A DNA stretch of 34,365 nucleotides from Bacteroidota bacterium (lineage in GTDB: Bacteria > Bacteroidota > Bacteroidia > Chitinophagales > Chitinophagaceae), in contig JABDBX010000013.1 of assembly GCA_013288445.1 (NCBI GenBank), forward strand, positions 1 through 34,365, written 5' to 3'. Position 1 is the first letter of the stretch; each line of letters begins with the position of its first letter. A program made the translations under genes and the position numbers. Under the pieces are notes generated by a model, which was not told the origin of the DNA, did no database searches, and saw only the letters and a list, made by a program, of their open reading frames with translations. Below are positions 24,612 through 32,800 of this stretch, piece by piece.

Positions 24612-26537
24612 ATGAAAAGCAACCTCTTCTTTTTATTTTGCCTGTGTTTTTCTTTAACAGTTCGTGCGCAAATTATCACCACAGTTGTGGGTAATGGGAC
24701 AGCGGCATTTGGTGGTGATGGTGGCAGCGCGCTTTCGGCAGAAATAAATGGGCCTTACCACGCAGTTTTAGATATATCTGGGAATATGTATATCGCGGAT
24801 TATTCAAATAACCGTGTCCGCAAGGTGAGCACAACAGGCACAATTACGACGATAGCCGGGACGGGGATTGCGGGATTTAGCGGTGATGGAGGGAGTGCTA
24901 CCGACGCGAAGCTAAATAATCCGGTTGGGGTTATTGTTGACCGGATCGGTAATGTGTATGTAGCCGATTTTCGCAATCAATGCATTCGCAAAATTAACAC
25001 CTCCGGCATTATCAGCACAATAGCGGGTACGCCCATGGTTTATGGGTATGGTGGCGATGGCGGCCCAGCGACAGGGGCTGAAATTTACTATCCCGGTGAC
25101 ATAGCCATTGATCGAACTGGTAACCTTTACCTTGCAGAGGAGTGGAATAACCGGATCCGAAAAATTGACACCTTCGGCATTATAACTACGGTCGCCGGGA
25201 TTGGTCCCAGTGGTTTTCTCTCAGGAACTTTTAGCGGAGATGGAGGTGCTGCAACCAGCGCCGGGATCAACTTTCCTACGAGTGTTGTTGTTGACACGCT
25301 GGGCAACATATATTTTACAGACCAGGGAAATCAACGGATCCGTAAGGTAAATACTGCCGGGATCATAAGCACTATTGCAGGTACGGGAGTTAGCGGATAT
25401 GGCGGCGATGGTATAGCGGCTACCTTAGCCCAAATGAATAATCCGGGTGGGATAGCATTGGATGCGGTTGGCAATATTTATGTCGGGGATGCCGGAAACA
25501 GCCGGGTCCGTAAAATAGATGCAAGTGGTATAATGTCAACTTTCGCGGGCACCGGCACTGCGGGTTATACCTGCGATGGCTGCGCTGCCACTGCAAGCGA
25601 GCTGAATACCCTGTGTGGTGTATTTGTGGATGATACCGGGAATGTGTATATATCGGATCACGACAATAACCGCATCCGTAAGGTCTCCGCCCCGGTTGCC
25701 AATCCCGCTTTTATCTCGGGGGCATCACGCAGCATCATAGTCTGCGAAAATTATCCTGCAGTTTCCATTAATTCCCTTTTGTCAGTTTCCCCGGTAGGCC
25801 CAGGTTCGATAGTAGGCTGGGAACTTTCGTCGGGGCCAGCTCATGGTTCTGTGATGGCCACATTTACGGGTGTTGGTGTATCCGGCAGTGATACTTTAAC
25901 CCCTGCCGGCCTAACCTATACGCCAGCAACCGGTTTCACCGGCAGTGACTCTTTCCGCGTTTGGATTGTAAATGGGGCAGGGACTGTTACTGATACTATA
26001 GCCATATATGTTACCGTTAATCCCTCCCCGGTGGTAGGGGCGATAACGGGCGTGCCATATGTGTGTATGGGATCCGATACCACTTACCTGGCCGATACAT
26101 CGGTTGGTGGGGTGTGGATCACCAGCAATAGCGCTGTTGCTTTGGTAACCGGCGCAGGGGCAGTATATGGTGTATCGGCGGGTATTGATACGGTCAGTTA
26201 TATATTGACAAATTCTGATTTTGATTGCAGCACTTCCGTAATGTTGCCCGTTAATGTAGAGGATTGCGAAGGGGTGAGAAACGTTTCTGGCTTTTCTATA
26301 AATGACGTTGCTATATATCCCAATCCGAATGAAGGGGAGTTTACGGTGAAGGTGACCTCTGACATAATTGAGCCGGTACAGATCGTTATTACAAACCTGC
26401 TGGGGCAGAAAGTAATGGGGACAAATGGCGAAACTAATAAAGTGATGGACTTGCGGCTCAAAGTGCCGGCGGGTATTTATATTTTAAGCGCTGTTACAGA
26501 GGGTGGGGTGTGGAACAAGCAAGTGGTAGTAAGGTAG
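24612..26537 (+). CDS. Secreted NHL-repeat protein with Ig-like region and T9SS sorting domain
   Basis: A 641-residue protein with a signal peptide ending RAQ (1-20). About six NHL repeats lie at 25-360, with the same GNVYVAD..N.RIRKI...GIISTIAGTG pattern as the protein at 5839. Next come a cadherin/Ig-like region (about 380-455, LTYTPATGFTGSDSFRVW), a BIg-type module (about 460-540) and a T9SS sorting domain at about 560-641 (IYPNPNEGEFTVKV ... GIYILSAV). It should be secreted and surface-exposed. It is a longer paralogue of the protein at 5839; the target is unknown. Confidence 0.92.
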   Translation: MKSNLFFLFCLCFSLTVRAQIITTVVGNGTAAFGGDGGSALSAEINGPYHAVLDISGNMYIADYSNNRVRKVSTTGTITTIAGTGIAGFSGDGGSATDAKLNNPVGVIVDRIGNVYVADFRNQCIRKINTSGIISTIAGTPMVYGYGGDGGPATGAEIYYPGDIAIDRTGNLYLAEEWNNRIRKIDTFGIITTVAGIGPSGFLSGTFSGDGGAATSAGINFPTSVVVDTLGNIYFTDQGNQRIRKVNTAGIISTIAGTGVSGYGGDGIAATLAQMNNPGGIALDAVGNIYVGDAGNSRVRKIDASGIMSTFAGTGTAGYTCDGCAATASELNTLCGVFVDDTGNVYISDHDNNRIRKVSAPVANPAFISGASRSIIVCENYPAVSINSLLSVSPVGPGSIVGWELSSGPAHGSVMATFTGVGVSGSDTLTPAGLTYTPATGFTGSDSFRVWIVNGAGTVTDTIAIYVTVNPSPVVGAITGVPYVCMGSDTTYLADTSVGGVWITSNSAVALVTGAGAVYGVSAGIDTVSYILTNSDFDCSTSVMLPVNVEDCEGVRNVSGFSINDVAIYPNPNEGEFTVKVTSDIIEPVQIVITNLLGQKVMGTNGETNKVMDLRLKVPAGIYILSAVTEGGVWNKQVVVR

Positions 26538-26550
26538 CTGGCCAAGAGTT

Positions 26551-26569
26551 CGATGGGCGATGCCCATCG
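26551..26569. repeat. 19-bp perfect palindrome
   Basis: CGATGGGC-GAT-GCCCATCG, 14 bases after the NHL-gene stop. The first 12 bases recur at the right edge of the window (34354-34365). Confidence 0.6.
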
Positions 26570-26660
26570 CTATTAGATTACACCCTTTCAAGGGCGCCCC
26601 ATTTTTCAACAATGCACGAAACTATGCCGCGCAAAATATAAGTTATTGGTAGGTAGCTGT

Positions 26661-27539
26661 TTACTTTAGTGGTTCTACAGTATATCCATCTTTCCTTAGC
26701 AGGTTTATTACGCCTTCCTGGCCCCAGAGATGGCCGGCGCCTACGGCAAAAAATACTGAGGATTGTTTCATCTTATCAGCAATGCGGGGTATCCATTTTT
26801 TGTTCCTGTCATTGAGGAAAACGCCCAGGTCATCGCCGAGTTCTTTGGAGGAAGTGATGAGGGAGAAGAGGGCAGGAAGGTCTTGCCTTTTGTAGGCCGA
26901 TACCAGTCGCCAGTATTCGCTGTCATTTGTATTGTTGCTTTGAATGTCTGCCATCAGTTGTTTTACTACCGTATCGGCGGAAATGCTTCCAAGCACGTCA
27001 ATCTGTTCTTTAGGTTCTTCCAGCCCCATTATCTCCTTTTTGTCGTTGAGGGCGGTTTTCATAATGCTGTCTTCGTAAGATATAGGGTTGTCGCAGTTGA
27101 GACCAGTGGTGCCAATGATGCTTTGCAGCGCTATGGGTTTCATTTGCTCAAATAGCGAAATATCCATGCCGATGCTGTCTTTCAAGTAGCTTTTTACCAG
27201 TTTGAATTGTTCCGGGGTAAAGTAGTCTTCCAGTTTTTTGCCACTGGTATCCAGCAATCCCATTGTAGCCTGCATCACTACCGCAGGGTCGTTCAGGTTC
27301 ATTTCCAGGCATATTTTTTCGCTGTTGGCCAGGCTTTGTTTCATTTTCTCTGTCCATACATAATCGTCGATACAGATGAGATGGATGGTGCCGAAAAGGA
27401 ATGATGGTTTTGCCATGTGCTTGCCGCTTATGCGCCACAGAAGCGATTGGTCTTTTGCTGTAGCCTTTTGTTGTGCGCCGGTAGAATAGCTAATTGCCAG
27501 GGTAAGCAGGCCTGTCAGAAACGTTATTATCCTTTTCAT
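26661..27539 (-). CDS. TraB/GumN family protein
   Basis: A 292-residue protein with a signal peptide (MKRIITFLTGLLTLAISYSTGAQ). The family landmarks are present: SFLFGTIHL at about 46-54, and near the C-terminus FFAVGAGHLWGQEGVINLLRKDGY (the GxGHL motif). The biochemical role of bacterial TraB/GumN (ConJ/TIKI-related) proteins is not settled; a metallopeptidase-like activity has been suggested for relatives. It is exported and probably periplasmic. The start codon is directly preceded by an 8-bp tandem repeat array. Confidence 0.9.
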   Translation of the reverse strand: MKRIITFLTGLLTLAISYSTGAQQKATAKDQSLLWRISGKHMAKPSFLFGTIHLICIDDYVWTEKMKQSLANSEKICLEMNLNDPAVVMQATMGLLDTSGKKLEDYFTPEQFKLVKSYLKDSIGMDISLFEQMKPIALQSIIGTTGLNCDNPISYEDSIMKTALNDKKEIMGLEEPKEQIDVLGSISADTVVKQLMADIQSNNTNDSEYWRLVSAYKRQDLPALFSLITSSKELGDDLGVFLNDRNKKWIPRIADKMKQSSVFFAVGAGHLWGQEGVINLLRKDGYTVEPLK

Positions 27540-27540
27540 T

Positions 27541-27604
27541 GGTTAACAAGTTAATTGGTTAATAAGTTAATAGGTTAATAAGTTAATTGGTTAATAGGTT
27601 AATA
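27541..27604 (-). repeat. Array of eight 8-bp tandem repeats before the TraB/GumN-family gene
   Basis: Eight units of the form (G/A)GTTAAT(A/T)(A/G/T), starting two bases upstream of the ATG. The array occupies the place of the ribosome binding site and promoter region. A length change by slippage would alter spacing and possibly expression. Confidence 0.75.
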
Positions 27605-27626
27605 TTTTTTTGTGTCGTTTTAATGC

Positions 27627-27651
27627 CACAAAGGCCACAAGCGCCTTTGTG
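27627..27651. repeat. Inverted repeat CACAAAGGC / GCCTTTGTG
   Basis: Nine-base perfect arms with a seven-base loop, within a stretch (27605-27700) of recurrent CTTTGTG words. No gene was recognised there. Confidence 0.5.
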
Positions 27652-27706
27652 TTCTTCGTGGTTCAACTTTGTGCCCTTTGTGTTTAGTTTCACTACATCT
27701 TTACTC

Positions 27707-27855
27707 ATACCGCGCAAGGGACAAATTTATGTGCTTGTACTCCGATTTAGCTTCAAACATAATTTCAACATGTCATGGTTCGGCGGGGCTCACCATGACA
27801 GTTCTTCGATTTTTCTACCAAAATGAAACTCGCAAATTTATCCCTTGCGTAGTAT
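27707..27855. repeat. Second MITE-like element with terminal inverted repeats
   Basis: Ends are ATACnnCGCAAGGGAyAAAT at 27707 and its inverse ending at 27855 (outer arms about 22 bases, few mismatches). Inside is the perfect hairpin TGTCATGGT / ACCATGACA (27771-27779, 27792-27800). No ORF of note is present. It sits between the TraB/GumN gene and rnpB; a second copy is not in this window. Confidence 0.65.
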
Positions 27856-27896
27856 AATTGAATAGCAGAAAGCTTAAAAGGTTGTGCATATTATCG

Positions 27897-27904
27897 TATT
27901 TTCG
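27897..27904 (+). promoter_or_regulatory. Putative -7 box of rnpB
   Basis: TATTTTCG (one mismatch to TAnnTTTG) ends six bases before the start of the P1 stem at 27910, which fits a transcription start there. Confidence 0.4.
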
Positions 27905-27909
27905 CGGTT

Positions 27910-28331
27910 CTACAAAACCGGGTTATCGCCTGTAGCAATACGGGAGGAAAGTCCGGACAGCAAAGAGCAGCGCACTACCTAACGGGTAGGTCCTGATTCA
28001 TCGGGAACAGACAGTGCCACAGAAAATAACCGTCTTGCCGTAGGCGGATAAGTCAAATTTAGCTGAAGAGCTTTTGCAGACAAGTCCTCCTTCGCTGAAA
28101 AGCTACGGCGGACAAGGGTGAAAAAGTAGTGTAAGAGACTACGGTAGTCATTGGCAACAACGACTAAGGGTAAACCTTGCGCGCTGAAATGCCAAATATA
28201 CGGGCGCCTGACGGCGGCTCGCCGGAGTTCGTGGGTTGGCAGCTAGAGGTGTTGCGTGAGCAGCATCCCAGATAAATGATAGCCGTTCCGGGGAAACCCG
28301 GGATACAGGATCCGGCTTACAGGTTTTGTAG
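27910..28331 (+). ncRNA. rnpB: RNase P RNA (class A)
   Basis: The catalytic RNA that matures the 5' end of tRNAs. Core signatures are GAGGAAAGTCCGGAC (about 27943-27957), AGTGCCACAGAAAATAACCG, AGGGTAAACC, GATAAATGATAGCCG and ACAGGATCCGGCTTACAG near the 3' end. The outermost stem P1 pairs CTACAAAACC (27910-27919) with GGTTTTGTAG (28322-28331), which sets the ends. A run of seven T (28332-28338) forms the terminator. At 422 nt it is longer than many bacterial forms; the region of P12 (about 28030-28115) is expanded, with a palindromic segment. Confidence 0.96.
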
Positions 28332-28338
28332 TTTTTTT
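28332..28338 (+). terminator. rnpB termination U-tract
   Basis: Seven T directly after the P1 stem, which serves as the terminator hairpin. Confidence 0.7.
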
Positions 28339-28352
28339 ACCCCGTTACCCTA

Positions 28353-28567
28353 AAACCCCTGACCCCTAAAGGGGAACCATCTATTTAGCAGGTGCAAAGC
28401 CCTCGGCATAGATGCCTCCCCTTTAGGGGTTTGAGGTTTTAGAAACCCCTGACCCCTAAAGGGGAACCATCTATCAAGCAAAATCAAAAGCTTCAAAGTC
28501 GGCTCCTTCTTTAGGCGTTGGGGGTAGGTAATAAGGGAAGCTCCCCTTTAGGGGTTGGGGGTTTGTG
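28353..28567. repeat. Cluster of CCCCTAAAGGGG palindromic repeats
   Basis: A 32-base unit containing GACCCCTAAAGGGGAACCAT occurs identically at 28353-28384 and 28443-28474. Inverted versions lie at 28415-28442 and 28541-28563, and a degenerate one at 28501-28525. All carry the near-palindrome CCCCTAAAGGGG. The block fills the space between rnpB and the small heat-shock gene; no ORF was recognised. Confidence 0.8.
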
Positions 28568-28578
28568 GTCTTTGGGGT

Positions 28579-29013
28579 TTAGTTCACCGCTATTTCAATA
28601 GTAGCTGGCTCGCTAACTTCCTTTTTTGGCAAGGTCACCACCAATACGCCATCTTCATATTTAGCGGCTATTTTGGTGTTGTCCACCTTGTCGTTGAGGG
28701 TAAAGCTCCTCTTAAAGGACTTGGCCCTGAACTCGCTCCTGATCCATTTGCCTTCCTGTGGCTCGGCAGTTTCTTCCTTTGCCTTCTGTTCGCCTGTTAC
28801 CTGCAAGGTGTTCCGGTCCTGGATGTTCAGCTTAAAGTCTTCCTTTTTAAAGCCAGGTGCAACTACATGCAATTCATAGCTTTTATCTGTTTCGTGAATA
28901 TTCACAGGTACAGAAGCAGGAACAGCATCATTAGCCCAGCCATTCTGGAATACGTCTTCGATAAATCCGCCGATGGTGCGTGGCGATACGGCATAATTTC
29001 TTTTGTAGTACAT
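28579..29013 (-). CDS. Small heat-shock protein, Hsp20/alpha-crystallin family
   Basis: A 144-residue ATP-independent holdase chaperone. The alpha-crystallin domain covers about 36-140 (PVNIHETDKSYELHVVAPGFKKEDFKLNI ... FKRSFTLNDKVDNTKIAAKYEDGVLVVTLPK), with the hallmark A-x-x-x-x-G-V-L near the end. The C-terminal tail (EPATIEIAVN) contains an I-x-I motif used in oligomer assembly. The N-terminal arm is short (MYYKRNYAVSPRTIGGFIEDVF). No operator such as CIRCE was recognised upstream. Confidence 0.95.
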   Translation of the reverse strand: MYYKRNYAVSPRTIGGFIEDVFQNGWANDAVPASVPVNIHETDKSYELHVVAPGFKKEDFKLNIQDRNTLQVTGEQKAKEETAEPQEGKWIRSEFRAKSFKRSFTLNDKVDNTKIAAKYEDGVLVVTLPKKEVSEPATIEIAVN

Positions 29014-29299
29014 AAAATTTGTTTTTTTAGTGTTTGCTTTACCATTGCAAACGCGATGCCATGTGGATAAATGCGACTATATGGCGTAATTGTAAAAAAT
29101 TAAATGACAAAATGGCGTTAATGAAATAAGGAAGGGAGCAAAATGGCGGGTTTTTTGGGTGCAGCCAACATCAACTCACGCCCGCATTGTATGCCGGGCA
29201 GTCTGTTGTAGCGATGCGGAGACAAAGTAGCAAGAAAATGACTAACCATTACGAAATCGTAAGTAACAGATTAGCGCATTTTTCTTGGTATTTTAGCGT

Positions 29300-29599
29300 T
29301 TACCAATGGATATTTTTTGAAGGAAGGAACTCACAAATTACCAGGTTGTCGTTAGTTTCCAAAAATACAATTGTGTATTTCTTTTTGTATGAAATACACT
29401 TATACCCAAGAATCGCTCTTGCCGGATCACGGCATACGGCATGGGTTCTACGCGAATCAGACAGCTTTATCAGGAAATCATACACGCAATCCGTAAAACG
29501 CTCCGCTGTGGCTATTAGTCCTTTAGACTCTATGTACCAAGCAACTTCAGCAATGCTGTGGGCTACGGCTTCTTTAACCACTACTTCTCTCCAGCCCAC
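29300..29599 (-). CDS. ParE/RelE-family toxin
   Basis: A 99-residue type II toxin-like protein. It has the order helix (EAVAHSIAEVAWYIESKG), helix (AERFTDCVYDFLIKLSD), then beta strands with Arg/Lys residues (RDPARAILGYKCISYKKKYTIVFLE ... VICEFLPSKN). This matches the ParE/RelE plasmid-stabilisation superfamily. Its target (gyrase or ribosome-bound mRNA) cannot be decided. The start overlaps the antitoxin gene by 19 bases, as is usual for such pairs. Confidence 0.82.
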   Translation of the reverse strand: MGWREVVVKEAVAHSIAEVAWYIESKGLIATAERFTDCVYDFLIKLSDSRRTHAVCRDPARAILGYKCISYKKKYTIVFLETNDNLVICEFLPSKNIHW

Positions 29600-29751
29600 T
29601 TCCTGATCAATTTTTTGCTGTGTGCCCGCGCCTCCTCAATAGATATTATTTTTTCTGGTCGTGTTTTTAGCGCTGCTTTCTTTTGCAGTGCCTCATAGCT
29701 TTCTATTGGCAAAACCACATACGACTTATTGTCTATAACAAGCATATTCAT
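29581..29751 (-). CDS. Short antitoxin partner of the ParE/RelE toxin
   Basis: A 56-codon gene starting at an ATG at 29751. The product reads MNMLVIDNKSYVVLPIESYE at the start, passes through ALQKKAALK and IEEARAHSKKLIRKW, and ends GEK. This is the size and form of the small antitoxins upstream of RelE/ParE-type toxins: a short beta strand with a VLPxxxYE motif and a charged C-terminal helix that wraps the toxin. A second ATG two codons in is possible. It overlaps the toxin gene by 19 bases. Confidence 0.75.
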   Translation of the reverse strand: MNMLVIDNKSYVVLPIESYEALQKKAALKTRPEKIISIEEARAHSKKLIRKWAGEK

Positions 29752-29826
29752 AGCTCTATTTTTTACGAATATACGAAGGTTTTAAAGACAAAAAAGAAAC
29801 GTGCCTCGCTTTTTAAAGTCGTGAGT

Positions 29827-32800
29827 TTACTTCCCCACAACAAAATGTACAACCCTGTTCCCGCTTTCCGAATGGATCCTCAATATATAGATGCTATCTG
29901 TGAAAGTATTGCTTAGGGCAATAGGTTCATTAATATTCCCGCCGGAGGCAACCAATTTATTCCTATAAACCAACTGTCCGAGCATATCTGTAATTTCTAT
30001 TGATACTTCTTCTGTTTCTAAACCAACTGATCCCCGGATGGTAAATGCACCATTGTTCGGGTTAGGGAATATGGATATTCCCTGTTTTGCATCGAGCCCA
30101 TTAATACCTGTGTTATTATAAAGCGTCACCGTGATCGTATTTGACGAAGATGAAGTGGCGCACATGCCGTTGGCGGTTACCTCGCAGCTAACAACATCGT
30201 CATTAAAGTAATGGTCATATATGAACGTTTGGTTGGTGGCGCCGGGTACCGGGTTGCCATTTATGTACCACTGGTAATAGGGAGCAGTGCCAGCGCCGGT
30301 GGCTACTGCAACCAGCGTATCTGACAGTCCTACGCTGATATGCGTGCCTGCCGATGCGCCAATGGTAACTGAAGGACTTGCATAGGGGAGTACAGTCATT
30401 GTTACTGACCCCACAGCAGTATCTGGAAGGGCGCAGGTGGCGCTACTGGTGAGTTTGGTAGCCACAATATCGCCGTTTGCAGGTGTGTAGCTATAGGCGC
30501 TGCCCACACCTATCAGTGTCCCGTTTATGACCCATTCGTAGGTGGGGTATGTGCCGCCGTTGGTGGGCGTCGGTGCGAATGATACAGTAGTGCCTTCGCA
30601 AATGCTGTCGTGCGCCGTAGGGCTTGCCGATACAGATACTGCTGGTGTTACCGCAGGGTTTACAGTTACCAGCTTTGTCACGGACCTGGATGCGCAAGTA
30701 TTGGCAATGGTATAGGTGATGAGGCTGGTGCCGGCAGAGATACCGGTTACCAATCCCCCGGCAACAGTAGTGGCGATGCCGCTTGTCCATGTGCCGCCTG
30801 CAGAGGCATCGGACAGGCGGATGCTTTGTGTGTTGCAAACAACGGACGGTCCGTTGATGGGGCTGATGCCTATAGTGTTTATAGCGGTGTCTGTCATAAC
30901 TACCGGATTATCATCGAAGAAGATACCTGCATGGTTGTAAATGGTTGCGCCATCGGGCAGGCCGGTTTTGGCCATAGCCGTAAATCTCACCTGGCCGTTG
31001 CAAAGGTTGTAATGCGAGCTATCAAGCAGGTTGATGTTTGGGAAGTCGAACTTCACAATGCTGTGGGGGCCGTCTTTAATAATAGTGATATTCATTACCG
31101 CCGTTGCAGAAACCACCTTTATGCTATGCGGGTCTATGTTGTCAGACAGGGTATCCATCACATAAATATTGTGTGCGGTATCGTTTCCGGTGTTTTCAAA
31201 GTCAATGGTATATTCCAGTTTGGTGCAGGGTATAATGTTGCCTGCCGGACTTACGGTCATTAAATTAGGGTCGTAGGACGAAATGATGGTATCCACCCGA
31301 GCTAAGTAATTGTTGGTGGTATCCACATCGCCGGTGTAGGGGTTGACCTTGTAATTTGAATTGACCGTATCGCCGGTTACCAGCCAAAGGCCGGGTATGG
31401 TGAGGTTGTACCAGATATTGGGCCACTGGTCGTATGCGGCATAAACTGAGACGGGCGGCATATGCCAGGTAACCGTATTGCCAACCACCGAATATGGGGC
31501 AGGGCTGGAATTGGCGAAGATGTACTTTGGACTGAAGTTCATAACGATCACTGTACTCTCCGGTGTGCAGTAGGTGTTTTGTACGTTGATGCAGCCCCAT
31601 GCCCAATGCCTGCCGCAGTTCATATCGGCATGTATGGCCAGGTTGAAATTGGTTGTTGACGAGCAGTAAAAGCCAAAATATTTTGTAGGGTAATTGTTTA
31701 CGAAAGCATTGATGGTATCGTAGAGTATGCCGGAGGCTGGGCTCCACATGTGCAAGCTGGTATCGAACGATAAGACCCTGAATGTATAAACAGTGCCCGA
31801 ATCACCCAGGGCTTTGTAGTAGAAGCCGCTAATGGCCGTGATGGTATCTATGGATATGCCATTAGAGTCCACCTCTGTAGTGATAGGCCGGTATAGATAG
31901 CCATCGCCGGCATCTAAAACAGAATCGCCATTGGTATCGAAGTAGAAAGATATGGGCAGGGTGCGGCAGTAAGTGTAGTTGTAAGAGAACGTGATGGAAT
32001 CCTGCCGCGTGAGGCCATCGCGTAATACCTGTTTTACGGTATAAGCGCCGGAGAGTTGGTAGGCATGAAGGATGGTATCTGTGGTTGTGGAATCATAACT
32101 ATAGGAAAAAAGATGAACGCTGTCGTGCGAGCCATCGCCATAGTAGGTGAGTACGTTGGTGCCGGGCGCTATGCCGCAGGTGGTGAGCAGGAAGCCGGGG
32201 CCATTGCAAAAGTAAGATGGCGTATTGAGCGTGCCATGGCTGGTAATGGTGTTGTAGATGCCCACATGCACCAGGGTAGAGTAAGACGACATGCCGCTGG
32301 AATAGCACTTGACTAAGCAGCGGTAATACAGGTTTGCCTCCGGGTTCACAGCCACAGAGTCGAATGTTGCGCCGGGTACATCGCTCCAGGTAAGGGAGTC
32401 AATAGAAGACTGCCACTGAAAGCCGGTGCCGCAGATATTGCTGTATCCGGTGAGGTAAAGTTTGTTCTGGTTTCCGCTGCAATTGGTGGGGCTGCCCAGG
32501 TGGGCTATGCCCGCAACCGGCATACCTGAGCAGGTGGTATGCACGGTGACCGGGTGGCTGGTGGCGCAACCGGTGGAATATGCATTGCTGGTGATAACGG
32601 CAGCACCGGGAGTAACGCCGGTGACACGCCCATAATAATCGACCGTTGCAATGCCGGGGTCGCTGGTGGTCCAGGTACCATAGATGGATGTGCCCAACAT
32701 TATAGTGTCGTAAACACATACAATGTTGGCTCCTGTAACCACTGGTCTTGGGTCAACGGTTATAATGGTATGTGCGCTACAAGCACCGGAGGTGTATAGA

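Noticed and set aside
27541-27604. CRISPR-like repeat array
   Set aside because: Units are 8 bp and directly adjacent, without spacers; no cas genes are present.
29062-29070. Single perfect DnaA box (TGTGGATAA on the plus strand) upstream of hsp20
   Set aside because: It is isolated, with no second box or AT-rich partner region, and is likely chance.
30610-31263. 217-codon plus-strand frame opposite the large T9SS gene
   Set aside because: Gly/Cys/Tyr-rich antisense shadow of a Thr/Ser-rich secreted protein; no domain or signal.
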